This document shows, in pieces, positions 34,885 through 43,147 of a DNA stretch of 64,000 nt. The notes beneath the pieces are model-generated. The model did no database searches and was not told where the DNA came from. It saw nothing but the letters and a program-made list of their open reading frames with translations. The stretch comes from Streptomyces werraensis. Lineage in GTDB: Bacteria; Actinomycetota; Actinomycetes; Streptomycetales; Streptomycetaceae. Numbering within the stretch: position 1 is the first letter of the stretch; each line of letters opens with the position of its first letter. The stretch is taken from positions 62,001 to 126,000 of the forward strand of contig BNBX01000014.1 in NCBI GenBank assembly GCA_014656175.1, read 5' to 3'. Made by a program: the position numbers and the translations under genes.

Positions 34885-36303
34885 ATGGCCCCGAGCGCCA
34901 TGAGCCGTTGGACGCAGTCCCTCTCCGAGGCCCGGCCGGTCTCCTACTGGCTGGACGACCCCGGCCGCCCCGACCCCGAGCCGGCCCTGACCGGGCGGAC
35001 CACCTGCGACCTGCTGGTCGTGGGCGGCGGCTACAGCGGACTGTGGACCGCGCTGATCGCCAAGGAGCGCGACCCCTCACGGGACGTCGTGCTGGTGGAG
35101 GGCCGCGAGGTGGGCTGGGCCGCCTCCGGGCGCAACGGCGGGTTCTGCGCCGCCTCCCTCACCCACGGCCTGTCCAACGGGCTCACCCGCTGGCCGGACG
35201 AGATCCACACCCTGGAGCGGCTGGGCGCCCGCAACCTCGACGCCATCGAGGAGACGGTCGCCCGCCACTCCATCGACTGCGACTTCGAGCGCACCGGCGA
35301 GATCGACGTCGCCACCGAGCCGTACCAGGCGGAGGAACTGCGCGCCTGGTACGAGGAGATCGCCGGCCGGGGCCTGGCCGACGGCTTCGAGTTCCTGGAC
35401 GCCGACGCGGTGCGCGAGCAGGTCGACTCGCCCACCTTCCTGGCGGGGCTGTACGACCGCCGGGGCGTCGCGATGCTCAACCCGGCCCGCCTCGCCTGGG
35501 GCCTGAAGCGGGCCTGCCTCGACCTCGGGGTGCGCGTGTACGAGCACACGCCCGCGCTCACCCTCAGGCGGTACAACGCCGGCATGTCCGTCCGCACCCC
35601 GTACGGCGCGATCCGCGCCCGCCGGGTCGCGCTCGGCACGAACGTCTTCCCGAGCCTGGTGCGCCGGGTCCGCCCCTACACCGTCCCGGTCTACGACTAC
35701 GCCCTGATGACGGAGCCGCTCACCGACGAGCAGCTCGGCTCCATCGGCTGGAAGAACCGCCAGGGGCTCGGCGACAGCGCCAACCAGTTCCACTACTTCC
35801 GGCTCTCCGCCGACCGCCGCATCCTGTGGGGCGGCTACGACGCCGTCTACCCGTACGGCGGCCGGGTGCGCGCCGAGTACGACGACCGGCCGGAGACGTA
35901 CGCCAGGCTCGCGGGCCACTTCTTCACCTGCTTCCCCCAGCTGGAGGGGGTGCGCTTCACCCACGCCTGGGGCGGCGCGATCGACACCTGCTCCCGCTTC
36001 TCGGCGTTCTTCGGCACCGCCCACGCGGGCCGGGTGGCGTACGCGGCGGGCTACACCGGGCTCGGCGTCGGCGCGACGCGGTTCGGCGCGGAGGTGATGC
36101 TGGACCTGCTGGCGGGGGAGCGGACCGAGCGCACGGAGCTGGAGATGGTGCGCAGCAAGCCGTTGCCGTTCCCGCCGGAGCCGTTCGCCTGGACCGGCAT
36201 CGCCCTCACCAAATGGTCCCTGGCCAGGGCGGACGCGCACGGGGGGCGGCGGAACCTGTGGCTGCGGACGATGGACCGGCTGGGGCTGGGTTTCGACAGC
36301 TGA
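34885..36303 (+). CDS. FAD-dependent amine oxidoreductase (PuuB/DAO family)
   Basis: 472 aa. The N-terminal Rossmann FAD site is CDLLVVGGGYSGLWTALIAK (about residues 32-51), followed by VLVEGREVGWAASGRNGGFC. This is the DAO/PuuB hallmark, in which the His or Cys near RNGG can bind FAD. The C-terminal FTHAWGGAIDTCSRFSAF and GYTGLGVGATRFGAEVMLDLL complete the fold. PuuB-type enzymes oxidise gamma-glutamylputrescine or similar secondary amines. No glutamylputrescine synthetase or hydrolase is in the window, so the exact substrate is open. Last gene of the polyamine operon. Confidence 0.85.
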   Translation: MAPSAMSRWTQSLSEARPVSYWLDDPGRPDPEPALTGRTTCDLLVVGGGYSGLWTALIAKERDPSRDVVLVEGREVGWAASGRNGGFCAASLTHGLSNGLTRWPDEIHTLERLGARNLDAIEETVARHSIDCDFERTGEIDVATEPYQAEELRAWYEEIAGRGLADGFEFLDADAVREQVDSPTFLAGLYDRRGVAMLNPARLAWGLKRACLDLGVRVYEHTPALTLRRYNAGMSVRTPYGAIRARRVALGTNVFPSLVRRVRPYTVPVYDYALMTEPLTDEQLGSIGWKNRQGLGDSANQFHYFRLSADRRILWGGYDAVYPYGGRVRAEYDDRPETYARLAGHFFTCFPQLEGVRFTHAWGGAIDTCSRFSAFFGTAHAGRVAYAAGYTGLGVGATRFGAEVMLDLLAGERTERTELEMVRSKPLPFPPEPFAWTGIALTKWSLARADAHGGRRNLWLRTMDRLGLGFDS

Positions 36304-36350
36304 GCCGCCGAGGGGCAGGGGAGGGGCGTGCGGAGGTGCTGCGCGGGGTC

Positions 36351-36379
36351 TTGACAAGCGAATTGGTCTGGACCAAATT
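36351..36379 (+). promoter_or_regulatory. Chitinase promoter with DasR-type (dre) operator
   Basis: TTGACA (36351-36356), 17-base spacer, CAAATT (36374-36379). Inside the spacer and over the -10 is the palindrome-like TTGGTCTGGACCAA (36363-36376). It differs at one position from the core TGGTCTAGACCA of the DasR responsive element known for Streptomyces chitin and GlcNAc genes. Repression relieved by glucosamine-6-phosphate is therefore expected. Confidence 0.85.
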
Positions 36380-36423
36380 GAGCGCGCTCCACCCCTCCAA
36401 CTCCCCCCTGCCCGGAGGCCCTT

Positions 36424-38238
36424 GTGGACCGCGCCAGACCTCACGTCCGCCGCCCCCTCGCCGTCCTGCTCACCGCCACCGCCGTCGCCGCGGCCGGCGT
36501 CACCGCCCTGTCCCCGGACGCGGGCGCGGCCGACGCCGACCTCGCCCGCAACGGAGGCTTCGAGGCCGGCCTCGACGGCTGGACCTGCCCGGCAGGCACC
36601 GCCGTCACCTCACCCGTCCGCAGCGGAGCCTCCGCCCTGAAGGCCACCCCGTCCGGCTCGGACAACGCCCGCTGTGCCCAGACGGTCTCGGTGAGACCCG
36701 ACTCCGCCTACACCCTCTCCGGCTACGTCCGCGGCGCCTACGTGTACCTCGGCGCGAGCGGCACCGGCACCACCGACGTCTCCACCTGGACCCAGTCCGC
36801 CCCCGACTGGCAGAAGCTCACCACCACCTTCCGCACCGGGCCCTCCACCACCAGCGTCACGATCTACACCCACGGCTGGTACGGCACCGGCGCCTACCAC
36901 GCCGACGACATCACCCTCACCGGCCCCGGCGGCGGGACCGGGCAGCCGCCCGCCCCGCCGGCCGGCCTCACCGCGTCCGGCGCCACCTCCACCAGCGTCT
37001 CCCTGTCCTGGTCACCGGCCGCGGGCGCCACCTCGTACGCCGTCTACCGCGACGGCGCGCGGATCCGCACGGTCACCGGCACCTCGACCACCGTCACCGG
37101 ACTGTCGCCCTCGACGGCGTACGCCTTCCAGGTGGCCGCCCTCAACGACGCGGGGGAGTCCGCCCGTTCGGCCACCGTCACCGCGACGACCTCGGCACCC
37201 GGCTCCGGGGGCGGCGACTCCGGCCTGCCGGCCCACGCCCTGGTCGGTTACCTCCACGCGAGCTTCGCCAACGGCTCCGGCTACACCCGCCTCGCCGACG
37301 TCCCCGACAGCTGGGACGTCATCGACCTGGCCTTCGGTGAGCCCACCTCCGTCACCTCGGGTGACATCCGCTTCGAGCGCTGCCCGGCCGCCGAGTGCCC
37401 AGGTGTGGAGAGCGACGCCGAGTTCAAGGCGGCGATCAAGGCCAAGCAGGCGGCCGGGAAGAAGGTGCTGATCTCCATCGGCGGACAGAACGGCCAGGTC
37501 CAGCTCACCACCACCGCCGCCCGCGACATGTTCGTCTCCTCCGTCTCGAAGATCATCGACGAGTACGGACTCGACGGCCTGGACATCGACTTCGAGGGCC
37601 ACTCGCTCTCCCTCAACGCCGACGACACCGACTTCAAGAACCCCAAGACCCCGGTGATCGTCAACCTGATCTCGGCGCTGAAGACCCTCAAGGCCAGGTA
37701 CGGCGACGACTTCGTGCTGACCATGGCCCCGGAGACGTTCTTCGTCCAGCTCGGATACCAGTACTACGGCACCGGCAAGTGGGGCGGCCAGGACCCGCGG
37801 GCGGGCGCGTACCTCCCCGTGATCCACGCCCTGCGCGACGACCTGACCCTGCTGCACGTCCAGGACTACAACTCCGGGCCGATCATGGGCCTGGACAACC
37901 AGTACCACTCGATGGGCGGCGCCGACTTCCACATCGCCATGACCGACATGCTGGTCACCGGCTTCCCTGTCGCCGGCGACGCCAACAACGTCTTCCCGCC
38001 GCTGCGCCCCGACCAGGTCGCCATCGGCATGCCGGCCACGGTCAACGCCGGCAACGGCCACGTGTCCCCGGCGGAGGTCGTCAAGACCCTCGACTGCCTG
38101 ACGAAGAAGACCGACTGCGGCTCCTACACGACCCACGGCACCTGGCCGTCCCTGCGCGGCCTGATGACCTGGTCGATCAACTGGGACCGCTTCGGCGGCT
38201 GGGAGTTCCTGCGGACGTTCGACGGCTACTTCGGCTGA
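36424..38238 (+). CDS. Secreted GH18 chitinase with CBM and FnIII domains
   Basis: 604 aa from GTG 36424 with GGAGG five bases before it. A signal peptide (cleavage near DAGA-AD, about residue 36) comes first. Next is a carbohydrate-binding beta-sandwich (NGGFEAGLDGWTCPAGTAV ... HADDITLTG, about 40-165), then a Pro/Gly linker and a fibronectin type III domain (about 178-265). The GH18 catalytic barrel has DGLDIDFEG with catalytic Glu391, SIGGQNG and MTWSINWDRFGG. Hydrolyses chitin with retention. The upstream dre-like site ties it to the DasR regulon. Confidence 0.95.
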   Translation: MDRARPHVRRPLAVLLTATAVAAAGVTALSPDAGAADADLARNGGFEAGLDGWTCPAGTAVTSPVRSGASALKATPSGSDNARCAQTVSVRPDSAYTLSGYVRGAYVYLGASGTGTTDVSTWTQSAPDWQKLTTTFRTGPSTTSVTIYTHGWYGTGAYHADDITLTGPGGGTGQPPAPPAGLTASGATSTSVSLSWSPAAGATSYAVYRDGARIRTVTGTSTTVTGLSPSTAYAFQVAALNDAGESARSATVTATTSAPGSGGGDSGLPAHALVGYLHASFANGSGYTRLADVPDSWDVIDLAFGEPTSVTSGDIRFERCPAAECPGVESDAEFKAAIKAKQAAGKKVLISIGGQNGQVQLTTTAARDMFVSSVSKIIDEYGLDGLDIDFEGHSLSLNADDTDFKNPKTPVIVNLISALKTLKARYGDDFVLTMAPETFFVQLGYQYYGTGKWGGQDPRAGAYLPVIHALRDDLTLLHVQDYNSGPIMGLDNQYHSMGGADFHIAMTDMLVTGFPVAGDANNVFPPLRPDQVAIGMPATVNAGNGHVSPAEVVKTLDCLTKKTDCGSYTTHGTWPSLRGLMTWSINWDRFGGWEFLRTFDGYFG

Positions 38239-38812
38239 CCAGCACCACACCGGTCAGCAGCATCGCGCCGAGGCACCAGCTCCCCACCACGTCCAGCGGC
38301 CAGTGGTAGCCCCGGCGCACCAGCCCGTACGACGCGCCCAGGACCAGCAGGGCGCACAGTGCGAGCAGCCCCCGGCGTACGGCCGGCGACCCGAGCAGCG
38401 GGAGCAGCAGCAGGGTCGCCGTGCCGTACGCGACCATCGCCGTGGCCGTGTGGCCGGAGGGGAAGTAGCCGGTCGCCGGAGGGACGGCGGGGGTGCCGGG
38501 GCGGTCGGTCCAGGCCTTGAGCGGGGCGACCAGCACGGGGACCAGGGCCATGGCCGCCGCGCCGGCCGCGGGCGGCAGCCACCAGCGGTCCATACCTGTG
38601 GCGCGCAGCCGCCACGCCGTGACGGCCAGCGCGACCGCGAGGACGGGCACGGCGACCTGGACGTTGCCGAGGTCGGAGAGGAGTTCGGAGGCCCGGTCGG
38701 GGTGGACCAGGGCGTCGCTCAGGCGTGCGTCGAGGCCGAGGAGCGGGCCGTCGGCGAGGACCTGCCAGGTGATCAGGACGAAGAGGGCGAGCGGCACGGC
38801 CAGCAGCAGCAT
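38177..38812 (-). CDS. PAP2-family membrane phosphatase
   Basis: 211 aa from ATG 38812; the frame is open further but the extra part is low-complexity and crosses a hairpin. There are five to six hydrophobic segments. The phosphatase motifs are PLKAWTDRPGTP, YFPSGHTATAMVAYG and SYGLVRRGYHWPLDVVGSW, giving the Lys/Arg, Ser-Gly-His and Arg-His triad. It likely dephosphorylates lipid phosphates such as phosphatidate or undecaprenyl pyrophosphate. Its last 62 bases overlap the convergent chitinase gene, which is unusually long. Confidence 0.85.
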   Translation of the reverse strand: MLLLAVPLALFVLITWQVLADGPLLGLDARLSDALVHPDRASELLSDLGNVQVAVPVLAVALAVTAWRLRATGMDRWWLPPAAGAAAMALVPVLVAPLKAWTDRPGTPAVPPATGYFPSGHTATAMVAYGTATLLLLPLLGSPAVRRGLLALCALLVLGASYGLVRRGYHWPLDVVGSWCLGAMLLTGVVLVSRSSRRTSAGTPSRRSGPS

Positions 38813-38848
38813 GCGGGACAGCTTCGCAGGCGGGAGGGTGCGGACACA

Positions 38849-38891
38849 CCGGAGGGCCGGCACAAAGGGGGGGTGTGCGCCGGCCCTCCGG
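38849..38891. repeat. Perfect inverted repeat upstream of the PAP2 gene
   Basis: 13-bp arms (CCGGAGGGCCGGC at 38849-38861 and its complement at 38879-38891) around a 17-base loop. It lies in the 5' region of the PAP2 gene and supports the downstream start choice. Regulatory role unknown. Confidence 0.6.
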
Positions 38892-39287
38892 GGAACGGCT
38901 TGCCGTGTCCGGTGCCCGGACGGCCGTCCGGATCGGAACGTCGCGCGCCCCGGGGGGTCTGGGGCGGGCGACCGTCCGATCGTGAGGAGACCCGGGGCCC
39001 TCGGGCCCCGGTTGTGTGCGCGAGGCACGACCAGGTCGAAGCTGGGGAGGCCTCGGCCTGAGCCGCCCGCAGTCCCCTGCGGGCGGGGGTGTATCTCTCA
39101 TCCGGGGAGAAACCTACGGCAGGGGGTGGCCCGGCGACAGGGCCCACGGGCTCCTGTCATCCACCTCGCACACGTTCTTCACACGCTCTGCCGCTGTCCG
39201 GATCCGGACGGCCGGGACAGGGGGCCTCGAGCGGTCCACCTGCCCCGATGCGCGATCCGACGCCGCGTCAGGCGAGAACGGGCCGGG
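38892..39287. other. Gap between PAP2 and the GABA aminotransferase gene
   Basis: About 400 bases with no credible gene; several open frames cross it but none resembles a protein. It holds a tight hairpin at 39063-39086 (10-bp stem CCGCCCGCAG, four-base loop) that may end the gabT-side transcript. Two AT-richer spots lie near 39090-39110 and 39170-39190. Confidence 0.45.
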
Positions 39288-40622
39288 TCAGACGCGGGTG
39301 AAGGCCTGCTCGATGATGTCGAGGCCCTCGTTCAGCAGGTCCTCGCCGATGACCAGCGGGGGCAGGAAGCGCAGCACGTTGCCGTAGGTGCCACAGGTCA
39401 GGACCAGCAGGCCCTCCTGGTGGCAGGCCTTCGCCAGCGCGGCCGTCGCCTCCGGGTTCGGCTCCTTGGTGGCACGGTCCTTGACCAGCTCGATCGCGAT
39501 CATCGCGCCGCGGCCCCGGACGTCGCCGATGATGTCGAACTTCTCCGCCATGGCGGTCAGGCGGCCCTTCATGACCTCCTCGATCCGCTTGGCGCGGGCG
39601 TTGAGGTCCAGCTCCTTCATCGTCTCGATGGCGCCGAGCGCACCGGCGCAGGCGACCGGGTTGCCGCCGTAGGTGCCGCCCAGCCCGCCGGAGTGCGCGG
39701 CGTCCATGATCTCGGCGCGGCCGGTGACCGCGGCCAGCGGCAGACCGCCCGCGATGCCCTTCGCCGTGGTGATCAGGTCGGGGACGATGCCCTCGTCCTC
39801 GCAGGCGAACCACTGGCCGGTGCGGCAGAAGCCGGACTGGATCTCGTCGGCGACGAAGACGATGCCGTTGTCCTGGGCGAACTTGCTGATCGCCGGCAGG
39901 AAGCCCTTGGCCGGCTCGATGAAGCCGCCCTCGCCGAGCACCGGCTCGATGATGATCGCGGCGATGTTCTCGGCGCCGACCTGCTTGGACATCTCGTCGA
40001 TGGCCTGCGCGGCGGCCTCGGGACCCGCGTTCTCCGGGCCGGTCGGCCAGCGGTAGCCGTAGGCGACCGGCACGCGGTACACCTCGGGCGCGAACGGACC
40101 GAAGCCGTGCTTGTACGGCATGTTCTTCGCGGTCAGCGCCATCGTGAGGTTGGTACGGCCGTGGTAGCCGTGGTCGAACACGACGACCGCCTGCCGCTTG
40201 GTGTACGCGCGGGCGATCTTCACGGCGTTCTCGACGGCCTCGGCGCCGCTGTTGAACAGCGCGGACTTCTTCGCGTGGTCGCCCGGCGTCAGCTCGGCCA
40301 GCGCCTCGGCGACGGCCACGTAACCCTCGTACGGGGTCACCATGAAACAGGTGTGGGTGAAGTCGGCGAGCTGCGCGGAGGCGCGGCGGACGACGGCCTC
40401 GGCGGACGCGCCGACGGAGGTCACGGCGATGCCGGAGCCGAAGTCGATCAGGCGGTTGCCGTCGACGTCCTCGATGATGCCGCCGCCGGCCCGCGCGGTG
40501 AACACGGGCAGCACGGAGCCCACGCCCTGCGCGACCGCGGCGGTGCGGCGGGCCTGCAGCTCCTGCGACTTCGGGCCGGGGATGGCGGTGACGACGCGGC
40601 GCTCCTGCGGAAGTGCGGTCAT
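39288..40622 (-). CDS. gabT: 4-aminobutyrate aminotransferase
   Basis: 444 aa, AGGAG upstream of ATG 40622. PLP enzyme transferring the amino group of GABA to 2-oxoglutarate, giving succinate semialdehyde. Motifs: GSGIAVTSVGA, FNSGAEAVENAVKIARAY, FDHGYHGRTNLTMALTAK, EPVLGEGGFIEP, FVADEIQSGFCRTG and the Schiff-base Lys288 in LITTAKGIAGGLPL; also GGTYGGNPVACAGAL. It stands alone on its strand, divergent from the VirD4-like ATPase and near the PucR-type regulator. It fits the GABA-consuming step after the dehydrogenases elsewhere in the window. Confidence 0.93.
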   Translation of the reverse strand: MTALPQERRVVTAIPGPKSQELQARRTAAVAQGVGSVLPVFTARAGGGIIEDVDGNRLIDFGSGIAVTSVGASAEAVVRRASAQLADFTHTCFMVTPYEGYVAVAEALAELTPGDHAKKSALFNSGAEAVENAVKIARAYTKRQAVVVFDHGYHGRTNLTMALTAKNMPYKHGFGPFAPEVYRVPVAYGYRWPTGPENAGPEAAAQAIDEMSKQVGAENIAAIIIEPVLGEGGFIEPAKGFLPAISKFAQDNGIVFVADEIQSGFCRTGQWFACEDEGIVPDLITTAKGIAGGLPLAAVTGRAEIMDAAHSGGLGGTYGGNPVACAGALGAIETMKELDLNARAKRIEEVMKGRLTAMAEKFDIIGDVRGRGAMIAIELVKDRATKEPNPEATAALAKACHQEGLLVLTCGTYGNVLRFLPPLVIGEDLLNEGLDIIEQAFTRV

Positions 40623-40899
40623 GCGGGGCTCCTGGGGGGTGTAACGGACGCTCGATGCTTCTTTTCTCGCAGGCTAGGGCGGGGGGAGAAGGCTGGGCAT
40701 GCTCCATGTGGGCGTTGTCCGGGTGCCCGGGTTGTCCGTCGTGGACATACCCGCCGGGCGGCGGCCGTGCCGACGCGGCGCGACGGTGCGTACCGGCCGG
40801 ATGCGGACCCCGGCCGTGCCATCGGCGGACCACGCCTGTCGGGGCGTTAGATTGACGTGTCTGTAGGCGTACGAGGCGGCTGCTCAGGGGGCAGGGGCG
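40623..40899. promoter_or_regulatory. Divergent region, gabT / VirD4-like ATPase
   Basis: 277 bases. It contains a direct repeat TTGTCCG (40715-40721 and 40732-40738, 17 bases apart) enclosing the palindrome CCGGG-TG-CCCGG (40719-40730), and a TAGCCT -10-like box on the gabT side (40671-40676). On the plus side TTAGATT near 40848 is a possible -10. The repeat pair is a plausible regulator site. Confidence 0.4.
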
Positions 40900-43020
40900 A
40901 TGGACAGCGAGGGTACCCAGGACGCGCGGGGCACGCAGGCCGGCCCCGTGCCGCGCCCGGCGGGACCACCTCAGGTACCGGCGGCGCCACCGCGCCCCGC
41001 GCACGCACCGGGCGCGCCGCCTCCCCAGGACGGCTCCGCGTTCCTCGCCTGGCTGCGCACCGCTCGCCCGGAGACGCTCCCCGGCATCTGGCGGTTCGGC
41101 CACCGGCCCCGGCCCGAGGAGGAGCCGGAGCGCGTCCCCGGCCGTCAGCTGTTCGGCGGGGCGCTGATCGCGTTCCTCGTCGGCTGGCTGATCTGGTCGC
41201 TGCTGTGGAACGGCTACCTGGGCGGCTGGTGGCTGCTGCCGCTGTACGCGATGATCCCCGACTCCTGGGCGGAGCCGCACAGCTTCGCCTCCGTCGTGGT
41301 CGTCTACGCCTACTACGTACTCGTCGCCGGGATCATCATGGTCGGCGTGGGCCGGCTCGGCCGCTGGGGCGAGATCTGGCGCCGCTACGGCCCGCCCGCC
41401 TGGCGCCGCACCCCTCGCCACGAGCCTCCGCCCGCCCCAGAGGAGGACCCGGCCGCCTGGCCCGCGCTGCGCGCCGCCGGTGCCGTGGACGCCGCCGAGC
41501 GGCTCGCCGCCGACGCCCGCGCCGGGCTGATGCGGGACGTGGACCACGCCCGGATCGCCCGCGCCTGGCAGGGCGTGCGCGCCGGCCGGCACAGCCTCGC
41601 CACCTTCACCGGGGCGGTGCTGAGGGACGGCGCCGCCGCCTGCCCGCACCCCTCCGGCGCCCGCGACCTGCCCGTCCGGCAGGCCCGCCACGACCTGCTC
41701 ACCGGCCAGGTGCGGCTCGGCACCACCGCCGACGACCCGCGCAACCCCTACGCCTACCGCGGCGCCGGCCTCGCCCTCGGACCCGACCTGCTCGGCACCT
41801 CCATGCTCGTGGTCGGCCCCGCCGGGTCCGGCAAGACCGGCGGCGTGGTCCGGCCGGTCGCCGAGTCGCTGTGCCTCCAGGCGCTCGCCGGGCGGACCGC
41901 CGTGGTGGTGGTCGGCGCGGCCGGCGCGGGCCTCGGCCCGTCCGACGCCTACGACGTCGTCATCCGCATCGGCAGCCCCGACTCCGTCTACGACCTCGAC
42001 CTGTACGGCGGCACCACCGACCCCGACGAGGCCGCCGCCGTGCTCGCCGAGGCGCTCGTCGGCGACCTGGCCGACCCGCACCCCGGCAGCGACACCCGCC
42101 GCTCCACCACCGTCCTCGCCCAGCTCCTCGGACCGTTCCGCGCGGTGCACGGACGCTTCCCCTCGGTGCCGGAGCTGCGGCAGCTGCTCGACGGCGCCCC
42201 CGCCCCCCTGGCCGCCCTCCGCCAGGGCCTCGAGGAGGCCGGCCAGGAGTCGCTGCTGCGTGAACTCGACGCGCGGGAACGGCAGATGGGCCACCCCGGC
42301 GACGTCGGCGGGATCCTCGCCGACCGGGTGGCGCTGCTGGACCGGCCCGCCTTCGCCGGGTTCTTCGACACCTCCGGCGAGTCCCGGCCGTTCACCCTCA
42401 AGGCGCTGGACCACCCCGTCCGGGTGCGCGTGGACCTTCCCGAACGGGGCCACGCGGACGCCTCGCGGATGCTGGCGCGGCTGGTCCTCGCCCAGTTCAC
42501 CGCGAGCGTCACGGTGCGCGAGGACCGCTCCCTGTTCGCCTGCCTGGTGCTGGACGACGCCACCGGCGTGATCACCCCCGAGTCCGTCCGCGGCATCCAG
42601 CGGCTGCGGTCCGCGGGCGCGGGCGTGCTGCTCACCCTGCGCACCCTGGACGACGTGCCCCGGCCGCTGCGCGGCCCGCTGCTCGGCGCCACCGGCTGCC
42701 GAATGGCGCTGTCCGGGGTGACCCCCTGGGACGGACAGGACTTCGCCGAGGTGTGGGGCAAGGAGTGGACCGAGGCGCGGGACGTCACCGACCGGCAGAT
42801 CATCGCCGAGAGCCCGGCGGGCAAGGCCGTGCACGCGCTGCGGCGGGCCATCACCGGCAAGGCGCCCACCGCGCGGGCGGTCACCGTCCGCCAGGTCGAG
42901 CGGGAGCGCTGGTCGGCGTCCGAGCTGGCGCACGCGGTGCCCGCGGGCCACGCGGTGCTGTCGCTGACGACCGTGAAGGGGGAGCACGCGCCTCCGCTCC
43001 TGGTGGACCTGCGGGAGTGA
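40900..43020 (+). CDS. VirD4/TraG-like membrane ATPase
   Basis: 706 aa. A Pro-rich N-terminus is followed by two membrane segments (about residues 85-105 and 128-150), then a cytoplasmic region with an AAA+ core. Walker A is VGPAGSGKTGG (about 305-315) and the Walker B-like strand is FACLVLDDATG (about 545). LVLAQFTASVTVRED and LRSAGAGVLLTLRTLDD resemble the coupling-protein fold of TraG/VirD4. No relaxase, VirB proteins or integrase is nearby, so this is a chromosomal stand-alone gene. It might serve protein or DNA traffic, but its role is unknown. A stand-alone copy next to gabT and pucR appears conserved in Streptomyces from memory. Confidence 0.8.
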   Translation: MDSEGTQDARGTQAGPVPRPAGPPQVPAAPPRPAHAPGAPPPQDGSAFLAWLRTARPETLPGIWRFGHRPRPEEEPERVPGRQLFGGALIAFLVGWLIWSLLWNGYLGGWWLLPLYAMIPDSWAEPHSFASVVVVYAYYVLVAGIIMVGVGRLGRWGEIWRRYGPPAWRRTPRHEPPPAPEEDPAAWPALRAAGAVDAAERLAADARAGLMRDVDHARIARAWQGVRAGRHSLATFTGAVLRDGAAACPHPSGARDLPVRQARHDLLTGQVRLGTTADDPRNPYAYRGAGLALGPDLLGTSMLVVGPAGSGKTGGVVRPVAESLCLQALAGRTAVVVVGAAGAGLGPSDAYDVVIRIGSPDSVYDLDLYGGTTDPDEAAAVLAEALVGDLADPHPGSDTRRSTTVLAQLLGPFRAVHGRFPSVPELRQLLDGAPAPLAALRQGLEEAGQESLLRELDARERQMGHPGDVGGILADRVALLDRPAFAGFFDTSGESRPFTLKALDHPVRVRVDLPERGHADASRMLARLVLAQFTASVTVREDRSLFACLVLDDATGVITPESVRGIQRLRSAGAGVLLTLRTLDDVPRPLRGPLLGATGCRMALSGVTPWDGQDFAEVWGKEWTEARDVTDRQIIAESPAGKAVHALRRAITGKAPTARAVTVRQVERERWSASELAHAVPAGHAVLSLTTVKGEHAPPLLVDLRE

Positions 43021-43147
43021 GCGGTCGCGGCCGCCGGGGACCGTACGGTGAGGCAGAATCGACACAGGCCGTTCATACGAGACGGCCAAAAGATCACCGT
43101 TCTTCCACACCGACACCCGACCGCCGAACCGAAGGCTCACCGCCCCG

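Noticed and set aside
39060..39180. Cyclic-di-AMP or other riboswitch upstream of the PAP2 gene
   Set aside because: Hairpins and a GGGGGTGGCCC stretch are present, but the conserved blocks of the known classes could not be matched.
40900..43020. Integrative conjugative element
   Set aside because: Only a VirD4-like ATPase is present; no integrase, relaxase, replication gene, tRNA or att repeats were seen nearby.
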